DNA from: Candidatus Kapaibacterium sp.
GTDB lineage: Bacteria > Bacteroidota > Ignavibacteria > Kapaibacteriales > NICIL-2
Direction of reading: 5' to 3'
Length of the DNA stretch: 64,000 nucleotides
NCBI GenBank assembly: GCA_026003475.1
Contig: BPHJ01000001.1
Span: 1,549,189-1,613,188, forward strand
Under the pieces are notes generated by a model. It saw only the letters and a program-made list of their open reading frames with translations. It was not told where the DNA came from and did no database searches. Numbering within the stretch: position 1 is the first letter of the stretch; every line of letters begins with the position of its first letter. Of the stretch, positions 1-8,226 are shown one piece after another. The position numbers were made by a program, and so were the translations under genes.

Positions 1-264
1 TTCGATCGTCGCCATGGCATTGGAGCACTGGAACACTACCGCAAGCACATTGGCATCTACGCCTATCGCCGAGGCGCGCTGGAGCAATTTGCCGAACTTC
101 CACCTGATCCAATCGAAGTGTTGGAATCACTCGAGCAGCTTCGCCTGCTGCGGGCTGGTGCAACCTTTCTGTGCGTCCCGACGGATGCAGAACTTATCGC
201 TGTGGATACCCCTGCCGACGCTGATCGTGTCCGAGCGTACTTGCGGCGTCAGGCAATGTTGTGA
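1..264 (+). CDS. kdsB: 3-deoxy-manno-octulosonate cytidylyltransferase, C-terminal part
   Basis: The reading frame is open from the first base and ends in TGA at 262-264, giving the last 87 residues; the 5' part lies outside the window. KdsB activates KDO with CTP to CMP-KDO for lipopolysaccharide inner-core synthesis in the cytoplasm. The visible segment carries family landmarks: HIGIYAYRRGAL near its start, an acidic/leucine-rich E-x-LEQLRLL stretch, and a C-terminal VDTPADADRVR, matching the usual ...VDTPEDLERVR... ending. It implies a Gram-negative envelope, which fits the outer-membrane proteins elsewhere in the window. The last 16 nt overlap the convergent yebC gene. Function is confident; nothing can be said about the N-terminal catalytic half. 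Confidence 0.85.
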   Translation, partial: FDRRHGIGALEHYRKHIGIYAYRRGALEQFAELPPDPIEVLESLEQLRLLRAGATFLCVPTDAELIAVDTPADADRVRAYLRRQAML

Positions 265-962
265 TACACGTGTTGGACGTCGTCGTCTTGTTCGATGTGT
301 TCGAGCAAGCGCGCGACATCGTCCATTTGCTCATCGGTAAGAGAAACCGTCGAAAGCGGAATCCACTGCAGTTGGGCAAGCGCAAGCGGGACACCTCGAT
401 CTTCCAGCGCACGTTGCATCCGGCCGAACTCCTCGAAGGCGGTGTACGCAACGACAACGCTATCGTCGGGATCGAATTCGATATCCTCAGCGCCGGCATC
501 AATCAGTAACAGTTCCAGGTCATCGAGGGCGGTATCACCGACGGGCACTTTGAACACGCCACGACGCTGGAAGAGGAATTCCACAGCACCGCTCTGCGCC
601 AATGACCCGCCGTACTTATTGAAGTAGCTTCGCAGATTTGCGACGGTGCGCGTGGGATTATCCGTTGCGGTTTCGATCATGAGCGCCACCCCATGCGGAG
701 CATATCCTTCGTAGAGCACTTCCTGGAGAGCATCGGCTTGGCGACCGAGCGCACGTTGGATCGCCGCCTCGACTCGATCCTTGGGCATATTATTGGCGCG
801 TGCTTCCTGGAGAGCAGCACGCAGCCGTGGATTGCCTGCTGGATCGGCACCGCCTGCTTTGACAGCAATGGTGATTTCACGCCCAATTCGCGTGAAGGTT
901 TTTGCCATGCGGTCGTAGCGGGCAAACATTTTCGCCTTGCGTTTCTCGAAGATTCTGCCCAT
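249..962 (-). CDS. yebC: YebC/PmpR family DNA-binding / translation-associated protein
   Basis: 237 residues, the normal length for the YebC/PmpR (TACO1-like) family. The N-terminus has the family signature: a basic start with KMFARYDRMAKTF, REITIAVKAGG, GNPRLRAALQEARANNMPK, then the helical DRVEAAIQRA segment. The middle has LYEGYAPHGVALMIE and the asparagine-rich NPTRTVANLRSYFNKYGGSLA motif. Members were described as transcriptional regulators, and more recently as factors relieving ribosome stalling; I cannot tell which applies here. The ATG at 962 is preceded by a -7 promoter element at 995-1002. The 3' end overlaps kdsB tail to tail by 16 nt. Confidence 0.93.
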   Translation of the reverse strand: MGRIFEKRKAKMFARYDRMAKTFTRIGREITIAVKAGGADPAGNPRLRAALQEARANNMPKDRVEAAIQRALGRQADALQEVLYEGYAPHGVALMIETATDNPTRTVANLRSYFNKYGGSLAQSGAVEFLFQRRGVFKVPVGDTALDDLELLLIDAGAEDIEFDPDDSVVVAYTAFEEFGRMQRALEDRGVPLALAQLQWIPLSTVSLTDEQMDDVARLLEHIEQDDDVQHVYHNIA

Positions 963-994
963 ATGCTCAATGGTGGTGGCTGGTAATCAGGCTG

Positions 995-1002
995 CAAACT
1001 TA
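995..1002 (-). promoter_or_regulatory. Bacteroidota-type -7 promoter element for yebC
   Basis: The minus strand reads TAAGTTTG, a full match to TAnnTTTG, followed by CAG. It lies 33 nt upstream of the yebC ATG, predicting a leader of about 25 nt. No TTTG box is seen at the usual 19-21 nt spacing upstream. Confidence 0.5.
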
Positions 1003-1080
1003 CGGCACTTTTGCAATGTCCATGGATCAGAGCATCCGCCGGAAGGCACTGCTCGGCCTACGCTCCATCGCGTGTACGCA

Positions 1081-2193
1081 TCAGCGTGAAAGTTCTTCTG
1101 CTCGCTCGATTGCCATTGCGCGGAGGATGTCGTCCTCGAGATGGAAACGCACACCATCGGAGGTTGCCAACAGCAGCAGGAGGTTGGTCAGATTCCGGGA
1201 GAACATCATCGAAGCATGGTGCGGTAGCTGGGCTGGAAGCAGCAAGGGAGCAAGGATCGTGACACCATTGGAGAGAACAACTTCCTTGCCAGGCTGGGTT
1301 TGTTCGGTATTGCCCCCGCTCTCAGCGGCAAGGTCCACGATGATTGCGCCTGGTTTCATCGCTTCGAGCATGGCAGTGCTGACCAGCAGCGGTGCGCGCT
1401 TCCCCGGAACGGCAGCAGTCGTGATCACGACGTCAGCGCGTGCAACGTAGGGAGACAGTCCATCCCGTTGGCGCTGGAGCTGCTCATCGGCAAGCTGGCG
1501 GGCATATCCAGCAGCCGTTTCGGTCTCCACGGTGCCAATCTCAATACGGATTGGTCGCCCGCCCAAACTTGCGATTTGTTCCTGTGCTGCGGGGCGAACG
1601 TCATAGGCAGACACCTGCGCACCCAATCGTCGTGCCGTTGCTATTGCTTGCAAACCCGCAACGCCGGCACCAATCACCAAACACTCTGCTGGCGGGATCG
1701 TTCCTGCTGCAGAAACCAGCATGGGGAAAAATCGTGGCAGACGCTCTGCTGCAACAATAGCAGCACGGTAGCCAGCAACGGTTGCCATCGAACTGAGCAC
1801 ATCCATCGCCTGTGCGCGACTGGTACGGGGAATTCGCTCCAGCGCAAGAATGCGGACGCCGCGCCCCACTACGTTTTCGACGACGTCGGCATGCTTCCAC
1901 TGCTGCACGAGCGTGATCAGAACTTGTCCCTGGCGTAGCTGTTCGGCCAACGGAACCGGGAAAGTCAGCGTGCACAGGATCTCAGCTTCAGAAAGAACTG
2001 ACACAGCATCAGGCACAATCAGGGCACCTGCTTGCTGGTAGAGAGCATCATCGAGGGATGCCAATTCCCCCGCCCCACGTTCGATGACGATCCGGAAACC
2101 GCGCTCTGCCAAGCGACGGACCGATTCTGGAACGAGCGCAACGCGCCGCTCCAACGAGTTCCACCGATATTCAGCCAAAATGCCAATGGTCAT
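1081..2193 (-). CDS. pntA: NAD(P) transhydrogenase subunit alpha, NAD-binding part
   Basis: 370 residues. This is the soluble domain I (NAD(H)-binding) subunit of proton-translocating transhydrogenase, related to alanine dehydrogenase. The N-terminal half has ERRVALVPESVRRLAERG. Residues 123-142 carry the family motif that reads RAQAMDVLSSMATVAGY at its core. The Rossmann motif GAGVAGLQAIATARRLGA is at about 175-192, followed by the acidic end of strand 2 (AYDVRP). No transmembrane segments follow, so this is the split (PntAA) form; pntAB and pntB are not in the window. The stop overlaps neither neighbour, but the start ATG overlaps the selD stop in an ATGA (2190-2193), so selD and pntA are probably translationally coupled. 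Alanine dehydrogenase is a less likely alternative. Confidence 0.85.
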   Translation of the reverse strand: MTIGILAEYRWNSLERRVALVPESVRRLAERGFRIVIERGAGELASLDDALYQQAGALIVPDAVSVLSEAEILCTLTFPVPLAEQLRQGQVLITLVQQWKHADVVENVVGRGVRILALERIPRTSRAQAMDVLSSMATVAGYRAAIVAAERLPRFFPMLVSAAGTIPPAECLVIGAGVAGLQAIATARRLGAQVSAYDVRPAAQEQIASLGGRPIRIEIGTVETETAAGYARQLADEQLQRQRDGLSPYVARADVVITTAAVPGKRAPLLVSTAMLEAMKPGAIIVDLAAESGGNTEQTQPGKEVVLSNGVTILAPLLLPAQLPHHASMMFSRNLTNLLLLLATSDGVRFHLEDDILRAMAIERAEELSR

Positions 2194-3359
2194 AAGCTCA
2201 AATCCGGCGAGAGTTCATTCCGTTCGGGGAGAACGATGACAACGTGCGCATCCCCTTCCCATAGCTCATATGTTTGTCCGATGGGCGTGGCAATCGTGCT
2301 GAGCCCAAATGAACTAAGCAGCTCTTCGGCTTCGTATTCACCGCCACCAACGGTACTCATGCAGACGATCAATCCCCCGCTGGTTTGTGGATCGCAGAGC
2401 ACCGCCAGGTACGGCTTGTACACCTCCCAGAGTTGCTCCAGCGAGAGTTGATGTTCGGATTGCCCCGTGGATTTGCGCCGGTGGTGCCGAATTTCGACCT
2501 GGTGCCCATAGCTAAGCCAGTTCCGCCGCGCACCACCAGGAATGGCATTCATGCCGACATAGGCATCCACCCAGGGCAACAGGGGAAGGCTGGACCAGTC
2601 GAGCTCTATTTGGACATGACTTGCCCGCGCTACCTCGAGTGCATGCCCGAGCAGTCCGAACCCTGTCACATCGGTCATTGCCGTCACCCCAGGCATCCGT
2701 GCAAGTACCGGTCCAATGCTATTGAGCCGAGTCATCCACCGAATTGCTTCTGCCAGATCCGTCGGGCGTGCAATACCACGCTTGTGCGCAGTGGTGATAA
2801 TCCCGACCCCCAACGGCTTGGTCAGAAAGATGCTATTGTACGGCGTTGCGGCAGCATTTTGCTTGAGGTACGCTAACTCGACGGTACCAGTAACCGCTAA
2901 GCCATAGATTGGCTCGGGAGTATCAATGCTATGCCCCCCAGCCAGCGGGATACCTGCTTCCTGGCAGATGTCTCGACTGCCCCGGATCACCTCTGCTGCC
3001 AGCTCTGCTCCGAGCTTGTCAATTGGCCATCCCAAAATGCCCAGCGCCATCATCGGCTCTCCACCCATGGCATAAACGTCGCTAATCGCATTGGCTGAGG
3101 CAATCCGGCCGAACTCGTAGGGATCATCCACGATCGGCATGAAAAAATCGGTTGTGCTTACAACAGCCGTACCGTTGCCGAGATCGTAAACTGCTGCGTC
3201 GTCGCGCGTCTCGTTGCCGACAATCAAGCGTGGATATGAGCGCCGCCCCACGGTCTGACCGCGCAGAATATCCTCGAGCACGCGCGGGCTCAACTTACAC
3301 CCACAGCCGGCACCGTGGCTGTATTCGGTCAAGCGAATCGGGGAGCGCTCAGTGTTCAT
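2190..3359 (-). CDS. selD: selenide, water dikinase
   Basis: 389 residues. SelD makes selenophosphate from selenide and ATP for selenocysteine or 2-selenouridine synthesis. The glycine-rich N-terminus has SHGAGCGCK, with Cys19 at the position that is Sec or Cys in the family and Lys22 as the catalytic lysine. Further landmarks are TDFFMPIVDDPYEFGRIA, ASANAISDVYAMGG, GGHSIDTPEPIYGLAVTG and TDVTGFGLLGHALEVARAS. It is somewhat longer than the roughly 345 residues of E. coli SelD, the excess lying after residue 290. No selA, selB, selU/mnmH or tRNA-Sec is seen here. Its 3' end overlaps pntA by 4 nt. A near -7 sequence (TAATTTG, one nt short in spacing) lies at 3399-3405. Confidence 0.95.
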   Translation of the reverse strand: MNTERSPIRLTEYSHGAGCGCKLSPRVLEDILRGQTVGRRSYPRLIVGNETRDDAAVYDLGNGTAVVSTTDFFMPIVDDPYEFGRIASANAISDVYAMGGEPMMALGILGWPIDKLGAELAAEVIRGSRDICQEAGIPLAGGHSIDTPEPIYGLAVTGTVELAYLKQNAAATPYNSIFLTKPLGVGIITTAHKRGIARPTDLAEAIRWMTRLNSIGPVLARMPGVTAMTDVTGFGLLGHALEVARASHVQIELDWSSLPLLPWVDAYVGMNAIPGGARRNWLSYGHQVEIRHHRRKSTGQSEHQLSLEQLWEVYKPYLAVLCDPQTSGGLIVCMSTVGGGEYEAEELLSSFGLSTIATPIGQTYELWEGDAHVVIVLPERNELSPDLSL

Positions 3360-3514
3360 TCCTTTAGGGACAAATGGCAGTGGATTCTTTTGCTACCGCA
3401 AATTACGGACAAGTAAAGCCTGCACCGCTTGTGCAGAGCATCATCGGTGCGGCAGCGCGTTGCGCACACCACCAGTAATCGCGATGACGGGAAATGAGGT
3501 CCTCCTCGATGCCC

Positions 3515-5677
3515 CTACTGTTTGGGGCGGAACTCATCATCGCTGATTGGCACGTTGATCTCGTAGGTATTTGTGCTCGCGATGCTGAACATTGGCGATT
3601 CGAGTCGTTCCTTCTGTGGCAGCATAATGCCATTGTGCGGTGCATAGTCCTCGTAGAATTCGCTCAGGGTGACACCGCCGTCCTCGGGTCCTTGTTGGTA
3701 ATCGGTGCGGCGCAAGAGGAAGGTGCCTTCGTCGAAGTAGAACCGCGATTCTTTCCCGTCCTTGATGGCACGGAGGATAATCATGCCATTTCGCTTCCCG
3801 ACGATTGAGCACTGGTATCCCAGCGACGGCAGTTTCGTGACAAAGAACAGCACTGCCCGATCTTTTGCATTGCGCGCCAGTTCCTCGGGCATCGGCTTTG
3901 CTCCTTCTGGACCGTGCTTGATCCAGGCTTCTGCGCCGTCAATCCATTCCTCCTGCTGGATCACCGGCAGCGACAGGCGTTGGTAGAGTTTGTTGGGAGC
4001 TTTCTGCTTGACCGTCAACGTTCCATTGAACTGCTGTCCGCCGGCGCTCAGGGTAACCGTCGAGTTTTTGACGATGCTCTGGACCGCAGCCAATGCTGCA
4101 TCTCCACCCATTGCTTTGGTGTACCGACGGAGCAATTCCTCCACGCTCATGGAAACCGATTCTGGCTCGGCAGAACCGACCTGCTTGAGATCAAGGTCAT
4201 AGCGATAGACATCTCCATAGCGCTCGAGTTCTTTGGCAATGCCAGGTTTGCCAACAACGACCAGCCACCAATTGCGCGGTTGGAGATACCGTTCGGCAGC
4301 AGCAAGTGCATCGTAGGGCGAGTAGGCAACCAACCGTTTTGGATAGGCTTTGAAGTACTCGGGCGGCAACTCCAGATAATTAGCATTCTGCAGAAGTGAA
4401 GCAACAAACCATGGTTGCTCGAAGTTCATCTGGTAGTTGCCCAGCAGATTTTGCTTGATGACAGCGAATTCTTCTTCTGTTGCAGGCTCGTTGGCGACCT
4501 TTTCCACTTCGCGCCGCAACACCAAGATTGCTGAATCAGTCACTGCCGTCCGTACATCAGCACCAGCAACGAACCGGTTGAAGTACTTGCCCTGGGTCAC
4601 GAATGCATACGGGGTGTACGTGAACGAGTAGGTCTCGCGGAGTGTTTTGAAGAGTCTGCCGCTGAAACCATTGCCCAACAATTCAACGGCAAGGTCGAGC
4701 TTCTCGTAGTCGGGGTCTTTGCGTCCTGGAGCCAGTCCGCACAGTACGATTGTTGACTGCACCGAACCGGGACGCTCGACCACATACACACCACGCGGTA
4801 GTGGCTTCGGCTGTGGCAGTGGCTTGATGTCAACCGGTGATGGTTCCCATCGGCGGAAGGCAGCCTCGATCTGCGAGACAATCTCTTTGAGCGTCACATC
4901 ACCAATGATTGCCAGCGAAGCACCGTTGTTCGGACGGACGTAGGTGTTGTAGAACGTCCGGATGTCGTCGGGAGTGATTGAACGAACACTTTCTTCGGTG
5001 CGGCGTTGTGCACTGGGATGGTCAGGGCCATAGAGCACGATCCGCGATAACGCCATTGCCAATTGGGTTGGGCGGGACTTTTCCTGCTTGATTGAAGCGA
5101 TCACTTGCGGCAGAAACTTGTCGAGTTCTTCTTTCGGGAACGCTGGATTGATCACGACGTCACTGAAAATAGCCAGCAGCAACGGCATGTGTTTTTTGAG
5201 TCCGCTGGCAGTGATGGTGAGAAGCTCGCCGCCACTGGATGCCGATAGTTCCGCCCCAATACTATCGAGGGCAGTGGCAATGTCGAGCGCCGTTCGTCGG
5301 CGCGTTCCTTTGGTCAGGAGATCGGCCATCAACGACGACAGTCCCGGCTTGGCACCGTCGAAGGTCTCGCCAGCGCGGACCTGGAGACGAAAGGCAATCG
5401 TCGGCTGACGATGATCTTCGATGACGTAAATCTTGAGTCCGTTTTTGAGTGTTGCTTCCTCGTACCGGGGGAATTCGTATTCACGCAAGGGTTCGATCGT
5501 GGGACGCCGACGCGGATCGAACGCCTGTGGTTGCTCCAGCGCAGGCGTGGACAGCACCTGTTCGGGTACCGGGATCAGCGGTGCTTTGTCGCTTTTTTTC
5601 GATTGTCCTTGTTTGGGTTGTGCCTGGCTAACTGTTACAGCAAGCACGACCAGAATAATTGTCCGTATGCGATTCAT
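3515..5677 (-). CDS. M16 family peptidase, non-catalytic (B-type) subunit with C-terminal extra domain
   Basis: 720 residues with a signal peptide (MNRIRTIILVVLAVTVSQAQ). Two M16 repeats follow: about 65-290, beginning ATLKNGLKIYVIEDHRQP, and about 290-500, with the VERPGSVQSTIVLCG segment. The zinc-binding HxxEH is absent where expected: the site reads GLSSLMADLLTKGT. It is therefore the structural partner of the catalytic subunit encoded immediately upstream, with a 1-nt gap. About 180 residues after position 530 form an additional beta-rich domain (KAMGGDAALAAVQSI ... GKESRFYFDEGTFLLRRTD ... PQKERLESP) that resembles LolA/outer-membrane-lipoprotein-sorting-type folds; that is an inference from pattern only. 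Likely periplasmic. Confidence 0.85.
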   Translation of the reverse strand: MNRIRTIILVVLAVTVSQAQPKQGQSKKSDKAPLIPVPEQVLSTPALEQPQAFDPRRRPTIEPLREYEFPRYEEATLKNGLKIYVIEDHRQPTIAFRLQVRAGETFDGAKPGLSSLMADLLTKGTRRRTALDIATALDSIGAELSASSGGELLTITASGLKKHMPLLLAIFSDVVINPAFPKEELDKFLPQVIASIKQEKSRPTQLAMALSRIVLYGPDHPSAQRRTEESVRSITPDDIRTFYNTYVRPNNGASLAIIGDVTLKEIVSQIEAAFRRWEPSPVDIKPLPQPKPLPRGVYVVERPGSVQSTIVLCGLAPGRKDPDYEKLDLAVELLGNGFSGRLFKTLRETYSFTYTPYAFVTQGKYFNRFVAGADVRTAVTDSAILVLRREVEKVANEPATEEEFAVIKQNLLGNYQMNFEQPWFVASLLQNANYLELPPEYFKAYPKRLVAYSPYDALAAAERYLQPRNWWLVVVGKPGIAKELERYGDVYRYDLDLKQVGSAEPESVSMSVEELLRRYTKAMGGDAALAAVQSIVKNSTVTLSAGGQQFNGTLTVKQKAPNKLYQRLSLPVIQQEEWIDGAEAWIKHGPEGAKPMPEELARNAKDRAVLFFVTKLPSLGYQCSIVGKRNGMIILRAIKDGKESRFYFDEGTFLLRRTDYQQGPEDGGVTLSEFYEDYAPHNGIMLPQKERLESPMFSIASTNTYEINVPISDDEFRPKQ

Positions 5678-5678
5678 G

Positions 5679-7013
5679 TTAGTTGCCCTCCTTCGCTTGT
5701 GATGGAATGAACGTCAGCACGACCCGGTTGGGAGTTCCGAAATACTTCTTCGCCACGCGTTGCAGGTCCTCGCGGCGGACGCTGTAGAAGCGTTGCATCT
5801 CGGTATTGACCAGCTCTGTATTCTCGAAAAACGCATAGGCACGCGCCAGCGCTAATGCTGTTGGATAGGTTCCTTTCTTGTCGGCGATGAAGCGCGATTC
5901 AGCGATGTTACGTGCTTTGGCAAATTCCGCTTCCGTGACGCCGTGGGCAATGACGCTATCAATGACAGCGTACATCATGTGCTCGACGGTGTCTATGCTT
6001 CTGCCTGGTGCGGCAACTCCCACCATGATTGCAGCACCGACTTTTTCCAGTTCGTAGGGAAACACCGAGCTTTGAACGGCAACTTGGGCACGGTCCACTA
6101 AGGCGCGATACATCCGCGAGCTTTCACCGTTGGCTAAAATGTCCATGAGCATTTGGAGCGCGTAGCTATCGGTGTGACCTTCCGGAACGGTACGATAGCC
6201 GATGAAGACCGCCGGCAGTTGGGCTTTGGGGTCGAAGATTGTATCGCGAATTTCCCCACGCAGGGGTGGAATCTGGAGTGAATCTCGTCGCGGTGGCGGT
6301 CCCGGTGGCTGAAAGCCAAAGTACATGTCAACCAGTTTGCGGGCTTCGGTCTCGCTAAAGTCACCACTGATGACGAGCACGGCATTATTGGGAACATAGT
6401 ACGTGTCGTAGAACTGCCGGAACTCGGTAATCGCAGCACTATCAATGTGCTGTGATGCTCCGATTGGCGTCCAGCTATAGGGCGACTGGGCAAACAGCCG
6501 CTCGAACATGCGGATATTCCAAACACCGTAGGGCGAATTCTCGTAGCGCATCTTCCGTTCCTCTTTGACGACCCCGCGCTGGGTCTCGACGCCGATGGTG
6601 TCGATCTTGAGTCCCCGCATTCGCTGCGACTCAATCCAGAGCGCCAGTGGCAGGGCGTTCGAGGGAACGCGCATGTGATAGACCGTTTGGTCGAACGACG
6701 TAAAAGCGTTGAGCTCTCCCCCCGCTTGCTGAATAAGTTTAGAAATTTCGCCCCGCTGGAGGCTATCGGTACCTTCGAACATCAGGTGCTCGAAAAAGTG
6801 GGCAAATCCCGTTCGCCCCGGAGCTTCGTAGCGCGAGCCAACGCGGTACCACAGAACTGTGGTCACAACGGGTGCGGTCCGATCTTGTCGGAAGATCACG
6901 TGCAGCCCATTGGGGAGCGTGTACTCTGTAAACGACAGTGGCTTGTACATCTGCGCGTGGAGTGCTACCAGCGACGCCAGCAGCAAGGCGACTGCAATAC
7001 GCAATCGTGGCAT
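5679..7013 (-). CDS. M16 family zinc metallopeptidase, catalytic subunit
   Basis: 444 residues from the chosen ATG at 7013, which gives a clean signal peptide (MPRLRIAVALLLASLVALHA). An in-frame ATG at 7046 would add 11 residues and is closer to the -7 promoter at 7085-7092, so it remains possible. The inverted zinc motif HFFEH is at residues 72-76, with the third ligand in VVKEERKMR at about 151-152. Downstream are NAVLVISGDF and the R/Y-containing C-terminal half typical of pitrilysin-type enzymes. It pairs with the inactive subunit encoded 1 nt downstream, as in bacterial PqqL/YmxG-like two-subunit M16B peptidases. Predicted role: periplasmic peptide or protein degradation. Confidence 0.9.
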   Translation of the reverse strand: MPRLRIAVALLLASLVALHAQMYKPLSFTEYTLPNGLHVIFRQDRTAPVVTTVLWYRVGSRYEAPGRTGFAHFFEHLMFEGTDSLQRGEISKLIQQAGGELNAFTSFDQTVYHMRVPSNALPLALWIESQRMRGLKIDTIGVETQRGVVKEERKMRYENSPYGVWNIRMFERLFAQSPYSWTPIGASQHIDSAAITEFRQFYDTYYVPNNAVLVISGDFSETEARKLVDMYFGFQPPGPPPRRDSLQIPPLRGEIRDTIFDPKAQLPAVFIGYRTVPEGHTDSYALQMLMDILANGESSRMYRALVDRAQVAVQSSVFPYELEKVGAAIMVGVAAPGRSIDTVEHMMYAVIDSVIAHGVTEAEFAKARNIAESRFIADKKGTYPTALALARAYAFFENTELVNTEMQRFYSVRREDLQRVAKKYFGTPNRVVLTFIPSQAKEGN

Positions 7014-7084
7014 AGTCAATGCTCGGTCAATGAGTGGAACTTCCATTGCCTTGGAAAGGCTAAACTGCACTGCAAGGTAGGTTG

Positions 7085-7092
7085 CAAACTTA
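7085..7092 (-). promoter_or_regulatory. -7 element for the M16 peptidase operon
   Basis: The minus strand reads TAAGTTTG, followed by CAAC. It is one arm of a perfect 12-bp inverted repeat with 7138-7149, so the two divergent transcription units have mirror-image -7 elements 45 nt apart. No clear -33 box. Confidence 0.5.
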
Positions 7093-7137
7093 GCGAAACC
7101 GCTGCTCCCACCATAGAAGGAAGCAATTCGGCATTTG

Positions 7138-7145
7138 TAAGTTTG
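7138..7145 (+). promoter_or_regulatory. -7 element for the deoxyhypusine-synthase-like gene
   Basis: TAAGTTTG followed by CAAC, 44 nt before the chosen ATG. It mirrors the element at 7085-7092. The first TTG of the downstream frame (7168) would leave almost no room for a ribosome site, while the ATG at 7189 has one. Confidence 0.5.
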
Positions 7146-7188
7146 CAACTGTTGCTTTGTTCCACCATTGCATCTGCGGGGAAGCAGC

Positions 7189-8226
7189 ATGACACCACAC
7201 CTTGAGCACCCGATGACCATCGCCCAACCGGAACGTGCCACCCTCCAGGAGCTCGTTCGCGGTCCCGTATCGCAGTTCATGGAAGAACATTTTCTCCACT
7301 TCAATGCTGCTACGGTCGTCGAAGCCGCGCGCGCCTACGAGGACCTGATCGAGCGTGGTGGCAAAATGCTCGTCGCACTGGCAGGAGCAATGAGCACCGC
7401 CGAACTGGGTAAATCCCTTGCTGAAATGATCCGTCAAGACAAGGTGCACATCATCTCTTGTACGGGCGCCAATTTGGAAGAAGATGTCATGAACCTTGTG
7501 GCACACTCGCACTACAAGCGCATTCCCAATTGGCGGGACTTGACACCGGAGCAAGAACGCCAACTCCTCGACGAACACTACAATCGCGTCACCGATACCT
7601 GCATCCCGGAAGAGGAAGCCTTCCGCCGCCTGCAACATCATCTCGAGCGCGTCTGGACACGTGCTCAGCATGAGGGCAAACGCTACTTCCCACACGAATA
7701 CCTCTACCAGCTCATCGAAAGCGGCGAGCTGGAGCAGTACTACGAAATTGACCCACGCAACTCGTGGATCATCGCTGCTGCCGAAAAGCATCTGCCCATC
7801 GTCGTTCCAGGGTGGGAAGATTCAACCACGGGAAATATCTTCGCTTCGTACGTGCTTCGAGGAACGCTGCGTCCAGATATTGTCAAATCAGGGATTGAGT
7901 ACATGACTTGGCTTGCCGAGTGGTATTCGGCAAACTGTCAACCACCGGGCATCGGCTTTTTCCAAATCGGGGGTGGGATCGCTGGTGACTTCCCCATCTG
8001 CGTCGTCCCGATGCTCCATCAAGACTTGGGACGTCAGGACGTGCTGCTGTGGAGCTACTTCTGCCAGATCAGCGACTCGACAACCAGCTACGGTTCGTAT
8101 TCTGGCGCAGTCCCCAATGAAAAAATCACGTGGGGTAAGTTGGGTGTCGAGACCCCGAAGTTCATCATCGAAAGCGACGCAACCATCGTTGCCCCACTCA
8201 TCTTCGCATGGGTGCTCGGTTGGTAA
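7189..8226 (+). CDS. deoxyhypusine synthase-like protein
   Basis: 345 residues. The start is set at ATG 7189 because a GGGGAAG ribosome site lies at 7178-7184; an in-frame TTG at 7168 is less likely. The protein has the deoxyhypusine/homospermidine synthase fold signatures: GGKMLVALAGAMSTAELGK, SCTGANLEEDVMNLVAHSHY, HLPIVVPGWEDSTTGN, and near the C-terminus SGAVPNEKITWGKL. The last contains the lysine that in eukaryotic DHS forms the covalent butylamine imine. Enzymes of this family use NAD and spermidine to transfer a 4-aminobutyl group. Bacteria lack eIF5A, so the acceptor here could be a polyamine (homospermidine-type activity) or an unknown protein. The downstream gene overlaps by 19 nt, suggesting translational coupling. 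Confidence 0.9.
   Translation: MTPHLEHPMTIAQPERATLQELVRGPVSQFMEEHFLHFNAATVVEAARAYEDLIERGGKMLVALAGAMSTAELGKSLAEMIRQDKVHIISCTGANLEEDVMNLVAHSHYKRIPNWRDLTPEQERQLLDEHYNRVTDTCIPEEEAFRRLQHHLERVWTRAQHEGKRYFPHEYLYQLIESGELEQYYEIDPRNSWIIAAAEKHLPIVVPGWEDSTTGNIFASYVLRGTLRPDIVKSGIEYMTWLAEWYSANCQPPGIGFFQIGGGIAGDFPICVVPMLHQDLGRQDVLLWSYFCQISDSTTSYGSYSGAVPNEKITWGKLGVETPKFIIESDATIVAPLIFAWVLGW

Noticed and set aside
7090-7791. 233-codon minus-strand frame opposite the DHS-like gene
   Set aside because: Overlaps both promoter elements and a strong coding gene on the other strand.
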